Source: Microvelia longipes
Taxonomy: Eukaryota; Arthropoda; Insecta; Hemiptera; Veliidae
Length of the DNA stretch: 64,000 nucleotides
Assembly: GCA_018340805.1 (NCBI GenBank)
Contig: JACMZG010001863.1
Location: 21,356,085 to 21,420,084, forward strand
Reading direction: 5' to 3'
Position numbers and translations under genes: made by a program. Below the pieces are notes generated by a model. The model did no database searches, was not told the DNA's origin, and was given only the letters and a program-made list of their open reading frames with translations. Shown piece after piece: positions 1 through 9,882 of the stretch. Numbering within the stretch: position 1 is the stretch's first letter; every line of letters begins with the position of its first letter.

Positions 1-284
1 ATGAATAAATATTGAAGTTTTAGTAGAATGATTGATGGATCAATTTTAATTGAGACCATTATATTTTGTACCATGAATCCTAACCATAAAACATTCACAC
101 TCTAATAATCAATGACCTGGGTTAAAAAAAGAACTGATTTTAGTGCCTTATCATGTTTATTACTCCATACCACTGCATTATTTTGTTTAAGTTATACCTG
201 GTCTATACCTACGAATTATTATAATCAACTGTTAGTTGATTATGATTATGCTAACACTAATATAATCAATTTAAAAATTTACAG
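1..284. other. Probable intron upstream of the RGG-protein last exon
   Basis: AT-rich sequence with no supportable coding exon. It ends in a pyrimidine/A-rich stretch and an acag acceptor at 281-284, so it is read as the 3' part of an intron whose upstream exons lie outside the window. A 64-codon open stretch beginning at 112 crosses this intron and has no recognisable content. Confidence 0.5.
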
Positions 285-382
285 GTGGTGGATTTGGAGG
301 AGGTAGAGGAGGAAGAGGGCCTCTTGGGAGGGGTGGTGGCCAAAAGAATAACCCTCCAAATAAGAAACAGAAGCCAAATTAA
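285..382 (+). CDS. Last exon of an RGG/GAR-box protein (partial)
   Basis: After the acceptor at 281-284 the sequence reads GGGFGGGRGGRG, then PLGRGGGQ, then a basic tail ending in KKQKPN and TAA (380-382). The first codon needs one base from the upstream exon, so this is a phase-1 intron. Glycine/arginine-rich tails of this kind bind RNA and are typical of nucleolar and RNP proteins such as GAR1 of the H/ACA snoRNP. The tail alone does not identify the family, so no symbol is given. Two overlapping AATAAA signals follow 80-90 bp downstream, which fits a true 3' end. The gene is convergent with NDUFS6. Confidence 0.7.
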
Positions 383-980
383 ACACTCTTCGATTGTTCA
401 TACTTTTTTTATAACATTTTGTAAATATTTTTTATTTTTAAATGATTTTTTCTTTTTGTGTAAATAAACAATAAATAAGTTATAAATCTCGAAGTATTAT
501 CATTTGTAAATTAATAATTACTGGAAAGAGAATAACAATCAAGTTTACTTATATTTAAATAATTATATTTACCATTAAAAAATATAAACCTTATGAGAAC
601 AAAATAGAAAGAGGAAATACAACTGGGGTTCGTACAACAGTTAGCTGTGATTTAAACTACAACTTCAGTTAGCTCAATTATTGCAAATTTTATTAATGTG
701 GTCAATTGGATGTATATTTATAAAATTTAAGACCTTTGATGCAATATATGTCCTCATTAGTTTAGAGACGCACTGAATGGCATGCTTGTTGCAAATCATG
801 GTTTCTAAATGTTGCCCCAACTTAAGTTAAGGTCTCTAGTGTCAAAGTTAGTAGTAGGTCTCTAAATTTTAATTCAGGAAACATTTATACAATATTTGTG
901 TAAAAAAATTAACAAATACAGCTTGGTTAACTTGACATTATTTTTACTAAAAGAATTTTTAAACACAAAGACTAAAATAT
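383..980. other. Convergent intergenic region / 3' UTRs
   Basis: AT-rich DNA between the stop of the RGG-protein gene (+) and the stop of NDUFS6 (-). Apart from the polyadenylation signals at 463-475 I see no gene and no recognisable repeat. Confidence 0.5.
463..475 (+). terminator. Polyadenylation signals of the RGG-protein gene
   Basis: Two AATAAA hexamers at 463-468 and 470-475 lie 80-90 bp after the stop codon of the RGG-rich exon, a suitable distance for 3' end formation. Confidence 0.6.
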
Positions 981-3900
981 TTAATGATGATGCGGTTCTT
1001 TAAAAAATCTCAGGCCACAGTATCCACATGCATGGTTTCCTGGCTTGTCCTAAAAAGAAAGAAAAACAATTAGTGACAGGGAGAGGGTAAGGGCATTCAA
1101 TCTTCATTATAGTATCAAGACATTCATAAAATTTGAATGGTAGGTCAAATAAAACATACATAAATTTGCTTTACCTTCGTCTTACATGAGAACAAAAATT
1201 TCTCAAAAGCCAAGGGTAAATTCAAATATTTTGTCTTGGATTGCCGCGACAAAATATAAAACATCATTTGTAGAAAAACAATAAAATGCCGAAAAGTTTT
1301 TGAGTTTAGCACCAAATGCCGAGAGTCTCAACTTTAGCACCAAATGCTAAAGTTGAGAAAATGAATCATTTCCTCAAAATATTGATCTAGAAAATTATTA
1401 TAATTAAGTTAACTATGCACAACTTTAATGAGCTCTTAGAATTTAGTTACTTTGATTTATTCATTGATCCCTAAAGATATTAGAGGTATTAAGGTGAATT
1501 ATGTCAACTCAATAAGAAGGAAAATTCTTATATTTTATTGGAAAAGACGAGTTAATATTACATTGTATATTAAGGCGAATTGTGTTGTTTCAGTAAAATT
1601 TCAGGCATTTGTATTCTTATTTGCTTAGTAATATGCTATGATAAATAACCAAACAGTTTAGAGTTGGATGACATTACTGAATTTTCCAGGTTATTCACCT
1701 CATATAAAATCATGATTTTCATCATTTAAAATATCAACTTCTCAGCAATCACCATAATCATAACAAGATCCTTCATAGGTTAAGAAAGGTATCCATAAAA
1801 TGTAAATTATGATAACCCATAAATGAATAACTCTAGTTCTTAATCTATTTGTGATTTGAAATCTTTTTTTATCATGATGCTACCATAAATGAATATTATT
1901 ATGTTAAGAATATCTACCTAAAAATTTAGTTCAAGAAATTTTATCATAAGAAATACAAGTACTGTTATTTCATTGTCAATCATGAATAATCTGTAACATT
2001 GGTTTATTATATTTAATAAATAACAATAAGATGACACTAACCAGATTAATATAAACCTTAGGGTGTCCTGTGGGACCACCGCCACCATCACACCAGACAA
2101 CACGCTCCTTCCTGGGAGCTGGAGCAGCTTCGTCTATTAGTTTCGCTGCAAATTGTTTATTTACATGTTTCTTCTTGTCTATGAACCTGGCTAGCTTGTA
2201 ATCTTCTTCATCAAATTTCTTCAAAATAAACATCGATTATCAATAATATAACATGTAAAGAAAGATTTTAGTAGAGCCAAGTGGTCTAAGGATCTTGCTT
2301 TACATCCTCTCAGCTCTGTTTTGCAAGGTTCTGAATCCCGGTTAGGATTGTATCTAACTTTCTTTGTTGCCACATGGTAAAGTAATTTATAAACCAAGTA
2401 GGAAAACTCCTATACTAACTTGTATAAAAAAAATCAGACATGCGTGATCAGCTGATAACTGGCTCAAAAATAAAATTGGAATAACTGCGCATGAGCCTTT
2501 AAGGCTTTATGTTTTTTTGCTTAATTTTATTGGCAACCCTGATAACATTAGGTGAGTTTTACTTTTAATTGAGTTTTTGTACTTTAATATGTATGTGATG
2601 GTTTAATAAGTTTGTATTATATTCTGTGAAATAATTGTTACAATAATTTGGTTAAGAGAAAATATTGTAAAGGTAAACCCCATGTTATTATTAAGATTTT
2701 GAAGAACACACAGATGACAATGTATTGCCTTAAATATAACTTAAAATTACGATTGCTTTTGTTGTATTCAAAACTTTTAGGTTTAAGTTGTTAAATTACT
2801 AATTAAAATTAATATTTGAAGGGAGAAAAAATATCACACGCAAAAAATGTACTAATTTAAGAAGCGCACAGGAAGAAAAAGTTTAATTAGCTGCTCGTAT
2901 TCAGTAAATTAAACCGACATAGTATTTAAAGATTCGCACTTAAATTCTATTGGATGTGACAGAACATATTTCTTACACAAACATTTTAACATTTTATACA
3001 AAATGTGAAATAAATGCAATTAAAACAAAAATGTTGAGTACCGTAAAGAGTTTGTTTACAATTACCAGGGTAAAACAAAACAGGCATGCCCATGGAAAAA
3101 TTTGGGGCAACTCCCTGGTGGACAAAATCTGACAGAAATCGCATTGGTTTCCCTACTTGGTTTGTATATTACTTCTATAACCGTAAAGGAATCAGTTACT
3201 AACCTAATATAATCAATTTTGAAGTTTCAAGCATAAAATTAATAGAGATAATAGATGGATAATAAGCTAATTACTAAATAAGATATAATAGATAGATATG
3301 TACTAATTCAAAGATTCTGCAGCCACTGTAAGAAACATAGTAAATTAAACAAGTGCCTCATATTCCTGCGTGCTGTTAAGAGGCTACAATAACTTACATA
3401 GGGAGTTATTTTTTATATCACTTGTGGAAACACAAAAAGGAGCATTGGTGATTTTTCACTATTTGATGATGTTGAGAATTAGAAGGCTTGGGGCCATCAC
3501 ACACTCCTAGACCATGCAGATTTGAAACTAATAATAATTCAAAGCTTGTTAGTCAGTGATAGTTGCGACCTATTATCTATAAGGCGCAGCAATAACTTAT
3601 ATTGTTTTTATTTGCAGAACTTTCTATTTTAGTCAGTTTGTTACTTGCCAGTGTAGTCGTCTATCAAGATTAAGACAGAAGATTGAGGAATAAGAACTTG
3701 ATTGGAGATGACTGAGACAAACACTTTTAGCTATTTGATTATAGTCACTTCTAAGTACCAAAATAACGGCCATAAACTAAAAGATTACAAAAGCAAATCC
3801 TGTTATAATCCGCTATACTGTAAAGGCAGGAGATGTACGAATAACTCAAAGTTTTAATTTACAGCCTGTCATTTGAATGATAGACTGTAACTAATCCCTG

Positions 3901-4305
3901 TTTTTTAGGACCACCTCAAACCATGGAGTTGGATCACTGTGTCCCCCGCCCCACCCCCACTGTATGAATTTCTACATCACTTTACTCCCCCCTTCCTCAA
4001 ACAAGAAGGGAAAAGTAACTACAAAGAAGAGCAAGAAAAACTAACAGATAATTTCCTCAAATTTTGAATACAGTTTTATTAACATCATATCTAATGTCGA
4101 GTCGCATTAGACCAACAGCTTATTAAGATAATGAAAGAAAGAACACATAACTTACTTGGCCAGTATGAGTGACTTCATCAACAGGATCAAATGGCTGTTT
4201 GTGTGTGCTCGCTTGTTTACAGGAAGAAACAGATGGCAAAAAAGACGATATTTTTATAATTTCATTGGGATTTTTTAAACAATTACTTAAAATTCTGCCA
4301 GCCAT
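981..4305 (-). CDS. NDUFS6: NADH dehydrogenase iron-sulfur protein 6, mitochondrial (NDUFS6)
   Basis: Accessory subunit of respiratory complex I, the zinc-binding 13-kDa subunit of the peripheral arm on the matrix side. There are three exons on the minus strand: 4156-4305, 2042-2218 and 981-1049. Both introns are phase 0 with GT/AG ends, giving 131 residues, close to the usual 120-130. Exon 1 encodes a basic, Ser-rich N-terminus typical of mitochondrial import and ends HTGQ. Exon 2 continues KFDEEDY and carries the core RVVWCDGG and GHPKVYINL. Exon 3 is DKPGNHACGYCGLRF and ends in three His codons. The conserved zinc ligands are all present: Cys93, His102, Cys117 and Cys120. The ATG at 4305 is the natural start because it opens the import signal. 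Intron 1 (2219-4155) is swollen by a SINE head and a TIR element. Confidence 0.95.
2268..2350 (+). repeat. tRNA-derived SINE head / tRNA-like pseudogene
   Basis: An A-box-like stretch (gccaagtggtctaagg, from about 2277) is followed about 40 bp later by a B-box-like ggttctgaatcccgg (2327-2341), the spacing of a type II tRNA promoter. The clover-leaf is not intact and the B box has an extra base, so this is a SINE head or dead tRNA copy in NDUFS6 intron 1, not a working tRNA. The family is not identified. Confidence 0.5.
2388..3168. mobile_element. TIR element, family D, long copy
   Basis: The left end carries AAACCAAGTAGGAAAAC (from about 2391) and the right end its inverse, GTTTCCCTACTTGGTTT (about 3147-3163). 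A second, shorter member lies at 23991-24333 and shares the ends plus two inner blocks: a cagctgataa...atgagccttt stretch and an aatctgacanaaat stretch. No transposase is visible, so it is a non-autonomous DNA element (MITE) in NDUFS6 intron 1. About 780 bp. Confidence 0.6.
3859..3890. repeat. Back-to-back mariner-MITE termini (palindromic relic)
   Basis: The two 15-bp arms TTACAGCCTGTCATT and AATGATAGACTGTAA are near-perfect inverses (13/15). They resemble the terminus of the TA-flanked MITE found intact at 17488-17893, which starts CAGTCTATCGTT. This may be an element whose whole interior has been deleted, but it is short and could be chance. Confidence 0.35.
3890..3984 (-). mobile_element. 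Terminal fragment of MITE family F
   Basis: This stretch (cctgtttttt, accacct, cactgtgtccc, then gaatttctacatcacttta) matches the reverse complement of the left end of the full element at 16425-17103. Only one terminus was found, so this is a truncated copy or solo end in NDUFS6 intron 1. Confidence 0.6.
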
Positions 4306-5429
4306 TTCAAAATACTACAAATTTTCTTAAAGTAACCTGCTACTTCTTAACCTTCCACGAAAAAATCAGCTGATTTATAGTGATTTTTAGTACTAATTTC
4401 ACTCACTTGTAGCACTGTTTACAAATAGTTTTCCCGCTCATATTTAAAAAAAATATTAAAATGTGTTATCTATTATTATATAGTATTAAAAATAGATAAT
4501 TATCCGTGAATTCAAGCCTAGACATGTGTGGATTTGGCTCTTTGTTCTCTGCTATTATAGATATTCAACATGTTTTTCACATCTAGAACCTCTAGTCTGC
4601 TTCGCTCTCTCTTCTTAAATATCATCAGGTGTCAGCAATTATACAGTATTACCCATACAATAAAAGGTACCCAAGCTGGACAGATTTCATCTATTTCTGG
4701 CTCAATTTTTAGATCATGATATAAAAGTTTAGTAGATTATCGAAGGAAATGCTTTTGTTACTATATTACGCTAAGTCTGTCTTTCGAACCCACTCTACAC
4801 TATATAGTGTGAACTCATTCAGGGCTCAGTTTCTTCATCTTAAAGTTGTTTTATAGCACTTATAATTCAGTTTTATTTCATTTGTTTGAGTGCCCAAAAG
4901 AAATTAAGAACCATACCTATTTTTTTTCTTTTTTTAAGTTTTTACTCAACGGTTTAGATGTTCTAGTTATTTGCCACAGGTATTTCCACTTACTAAAAGT
5001 GCTTGTCAGATTTAGCCCTTAAAACCACACCTAACTTAAATTTTTCAGCTTACCACCGTATTTTAGATTTCTTGATTATACTTAAGATTTTGTTTTTTAA
5101 TGAATTGTTAAAGGAAATATTAACTAATGCTGGTCAGAGACTATAGATACTTAAACAGAAAAACTGTCAACTCAATGGTGGTAAAATTTGGATTCCTTTC
5201 GACTCTAGCATGGTGGCGGACCTACCTTTAAACTAAGTGGGCGTGTCTTAATTTCCAACTTTCCATACTTAGTATGTCATCCTTTTAACTAGGCGAAGCA
5301 CTTTGCAAGACCTTGGTTGTCCTAATCATATCCAAACTTTTTCCCATTTAAGTGAACCCTTCCTCCATAATTCTGGTTACCACAGATAAACAATAAACTA
5401 TTACAGTAACTTCAAAATAAACTAATTGA

Positions 5430-5590
5430 AGTTTACTGTTGGATATGAATATCCCTGGACCGGTTTCAGCTTAACCCCATCATCAGCAGGCGGGTCAACA
5501 CTCGAGCTCTCAACTAATAAAGTTATATCAATGATTAACTTCTAGTCTCAATAAGGCAATGAGGCCTCTGAAGATCAGAAGCTGATTCTT
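5430..5590 (-). repeat. Dispersed repeat E, copy 1
   Basis: Reverse-complement match to 18940-19090. Shared landmarks are tggacyggtttcagc, catcatca, actcgag, tatatcaatga, agtctcaat and gcctctgaag. No coding content; family not identified. Confidence 0.55.
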
Positions 5591-5751
5591 CAATTAAATA
5601 TAACAGCTAAAATTTTAAAATAAACTAACTAATAGTAGTTTAAAATTTAGAATAGTTTTTTTATTACTCAGAGCTCTAAAATAAATAGAAAGAAAAATTT
5701 TACTCTTTTTTAGAAATTTTTACTAAGTAGAAAATCAGGTTATAGTTTAAG

Positions 5752-5894
5752 ACATGGCTAAAATCAGTTGACAGCGGGAAAATAATGAGGTTGGTCCAAT
5801 TTGAAATGGTGAGCATAGTTTAACATCAAGGAATAACCTCATTGGCTCATTGGCATTATTTTCCCATGCTGTTGACTGATTTTAGCCGTGTGTT
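5752..5894. mobile_element. Family-C short MITE, copy 1
   Basis: The ends are inverted: CATGGCTAAAATCAGTTGAC at the left and gttgactgattttagccgtg at the right, with gggaaaataat just inside each. Related copies lie at 25130-25245 and 26005-26150, all containing the aaycaacctcattg core and the cactgtcaactgatt end. About 140 bp, non-coding, so a MITE. Confidence 0.6.
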
Positions 5895-6767
5895 ACACTA
5901 TAATAACTCCCACCCTATTAGCAAATTTTTTCTAAAGAAAAATTGATAAAAGTATTTATTGAAAGGAAAATTATGTAATAAAAACAAGATCACAATTACA
6001 TCCAAACAACTAATTCTTTATTTCAAGTTCAAATATAAATCAAATAAAAGAAATAAAAATAAATTATATAACTAATAAATAATGATGCAAGCAAGCTCAA
6101 AATTTTTAAAATCAAACTTGATTTTTAATTGAAAATCAGATGAGCTGAGTTTAATTATAAATATATATATAGAAGTACAAAAAGATAGTAAATTATCATT
6201 GACAAAGCATGCATAATCTAATAGAGTATAATTAGCCTTTTACATAATCATAAATTAACTCAAACTTTAATAACAATACATTCTTAAATTCTAAAATAAA
6301 ACTATACAATAAAATATCTACAGGGATTGGCCAAACAAAAAATACAAATAGACAACAATTGTATAGCCTCGATTAGTTTTAAAGAGAATATGGAAGATCT
6401 TTTCTAAAAGCTAAGTTAAAGGATGTCACAGGAAACAAGGTATGATAAAAAAATTAAAAAGGTTTACTTAAACCAAAACTTTTATAGGAACCAAAGGTAG
6501 CAGTTTATACATAGTGATGTGAAAATGATCAATAAATAATCAATCAATTGAATTGAAAAGTTTTGTGAAGTTTATTTTTTGCTCATTTGTAAACATTTTT
6601 CACAACAGCAATAACATAGCATTGAAAAGATCTTTAAAATTGTACATAGTTACTTTCTGCTTTAAAAACAAACAATGAGATTTTTTGTATAAATTTTAAC
6701 TGTATAACAATTAATCTATACCCCAATAATTAATTTTAAATACAAATAATCAAAATTCAATTAATTC

Positions 6768-6773
6768 TTTATT
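6768..6773 (-). terminator. HAX1 polyadenylation signal
   Basis: AATAAA on the minus strand, 72 bp beyond the HAX1 stop codon (6846-6848). Confidence 0.6.
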
Positions 6774-6845
6774 TTAGAGACCATGAAAACAGAATACTTG
6801 AAAGTAATAATAGTACAAAATGTGAGAGAAGATTTTATAGGGATT

Positions 6846-9835
6846 CTATGAGAAGAGGCGGAAGAGAGGTGAAAAGATACCAAGGGCTCCATCATGTGGG
6901 TTGGTACTACCTGGAGGCGAAACAGCAGTGGTTGGTACCTCTGATGTTTTACTTGATGACCATTTCTTATCAAAGTCTGATAGAGAATCTAGACAAGAAA
7001 ACAAAGTATGATTACTGTAAAGCAAAAATCAAACATCAGTTCAATATTAAAAATAGGAATTGTAAATAAAGAAACTATAATAGGTACCAGCAAAGATAAC
7101 TAATTTTAGCAAAAATAAATCAGCTAAATCATGTCAATTTTTTTTCTCATGACTTATGAAAAATTAAAGTATATACAGTTGAGCACTGACTTTAACAGGA
7201 GAACAGGAACTAATATGAGAAACACTTAATTAAGTGTTTCTTGTACCCAATACTAGAAGTTAAAATGGTTTCTACAAATCTTAAATATATCAACCATATC
7301 AAATTAGCAAATATAAATAATTAAATTAAAAATTGAAGGCATAAAAAAATGAATGTTTTCATTTTTAAATGTTGTGGAATGTGAATCAATGTTACCTTGA
7401 TCAATATTAATAAGCTGTTCCTCTTGCTGCACAAGTCCTTGCTTGTCTTTCTTATTAGTAATAGAATGAGTCTGGTCACCAAGTTTCCTCACAACTCTTT
7501 CAGTCTCACTGCCATCACTGTTCCATTCCCTCACTCTCTCTTCTACTCTCTATATGGTAAACAAACAAATAATAGAATTTTTAAGCAATATTAGTACTAG
7601 CAGTATTTGTTAGAAAAAAAGTTTCAAAGAAAACTTGAAGGTTGTGGCACTTAGACCTCTTGGTTTCATTGTACCAAGAGGTCTAATCCGTCATCCTTAC
7701 TTAATATGTGAGTTGAAACCAACCTTTCAATTGAATTAGGTTTTAGGAGAATATTGTTCAAACTGTTAAGAATGAAATGACAATGCTAATGAGACAGTGA
7801 AAAGAGATCATGAATAAAAAGGCTAGTCGGCATTAAGAAGTTTAAAAAATAAATGTATTTAACAAATTTAAAAACATATTTATTTCAGTGGAAAATATCA
7901 AAATATATCAAATAAATTATGCACTTTTTCAAAGAGTGCATAGTCTCTTGTGGGTAAAAGTATGAGTTGAAAAGTAGCCAACAACCATCTCTTAGGACTA
8001 AACTAAGATAAATTAGTAATTTTTTTTGTAAATCAATAGAGCAAAGGACAAAATAAAGGATTAAAACTTACTCCATTGTTGTTAATAATAACTCTGGAGG
8101 TAAAAGATCTGGAGAATGATTTAGGCTGAATAGATCTTTCTCTTAGTCTCTCCCCATCTGGCTCTTTCTTGAACAAAGCTCCTATTCCATCACTATGCAC
8201 TCTGAAATAATAAGATTGAACACATAACCATGGCAAAATTGAAATATTAAGGAATGAGATTTAACATTATAATTATTTATCTTTTAGCCATAAGATTCAA
8301 AATATTCAGATATAATGATAATTTTATACATTGAAATGTTTAATTACGATACTAGAACGGAATAAAACCAAGCAAATTATTAATTCCAATAGCAATATTC
8401 AATTTTTCTCAAAACTTGAATATATAATTAGAATCAAATATTGTAATTTTAATTACTACTTTGAAAACTTAATATTGTATTGGTCTTAGATTAACTGAAA
8501 ATTTGCATTTAAAAAAATCATTAACAAACTGATAAACCTAATTTTGAGATAAGAAATTTGCATTTAAGTTAGTGAATTTACCTTTCATCGATATCTGTAT
8601 CGGTTCTGGATGAGGAACTATCAAATTGAGGTTTACCAATAGGTGCTTTAAGATATCTATCTCTTATATCTGCTTCCTCTCTTTCAACCAGACTCTTACG
8701 ACCAGTGTTCTCTCCCTCTGGCAGTCCATTAAAACCTGTAAGTATAAACAAGTTAAGAATTTATAAAATTATAAAATAATATCAAAAATTCAGGTATGGG
8801 GTACCTCGGAACATTTCCTCACCACATCCAATTCACTTTGCTCATCCTCTCTCCTTTGGACTTGCTTATTCGCTTGTCCTCAGAAAGTAAATACATTCTT
8901 TTTATTTCCAGCTGTCCACCCATCCAGTTACTGACCTCACTCGATGCTGCTTAAATTTTATGATTTAAATTAATACATTTGCTGTATTAAAAAACACTTG
9001 TCTTTAAAACCCTTGAGACTGATAATTTAGGTAAAATCCTGGTTTCAATTTCTCTTGGAAACAATACTTTCATATATAAATATGGTATACTAGACATATT
9101 TTAATGAAAAATTGACAATAAATTTAAAAATTAGGTATGGGGTACTTTAGTTCATTTCCACACCACTGGAGGTCACCCTTTCAGGCATTGACTTCCAACA
9201 AAAACTGCAGATATACAAGCCGTATTGAAATTAAACTTAGCATACTTATTTATTGCATGAAAGGACAAAACTGTACCAAATTTTAGCTTATTTAAATTAG
9301 TTTTCAATTATAGTTTCATAATATACATGTTAGTCAATAAAATGTTGAACTAATGCAGATTATAAGATTAAACTCGGCACATTTCTTGGTCTTACATCAA
9401 AAATATGACTACATGCATGCTAAATTTCAGACAGATCAAAAAAGAATTTTGGTTTTACGAATTTTTATTTAGTTTTATGAATGACGCCATAAAAATGTAT
9501 TACTACAGTCTATCGTTTATTTTAAAAATCCCCAAGGTCATAAGTATTTTGGGGATTGACCAATCAGAGAAGCCGCTGCCAACCTCTCACTTAAAAAGAT
9601 AAAAAAAATCCCTACCACAATAACCGCTGTAGGGAAAAAACCTTCTTCCCAGCAATCGTTCACTTTGTTTGTGGTTTTTCTTTTGATTACATCGTTTTGA
9701 AAACTACTTTCAAATTAATCTTAAAAATGATATTTTAAAATAAAACTACACAAAAGAAATGTAAAGAAACATGGCTAGAAAATACAGGTAAAATAACCTG
9801 ATTTGTTTTACATTTTTTTCCCGCTCCTTTCTTGC

Positions 9836-9882
<47 letters not shown>

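Larger units (their letters stand above)
4306..6767. other. Intergenic region between NDUFS6 and HAX1
   Basis: This holds the NDUFS6 promoter side (from 4306 up) and the HAX1 3' flank. I see no exon. Within it are a repeat-E copy (5430-5590) and a family-C short inverted-repeat element (5752-5894). The rest is AT-rich DNA with short A and T runs. Confidence 0.5.

Noticed and set aside
1918..2103. Minus-strand 61-codon frame overlapping NDUFS6 exon 2
   Set aside because: Different frame from the conserved NDUFS6 exon, and it reads through the splice donor.
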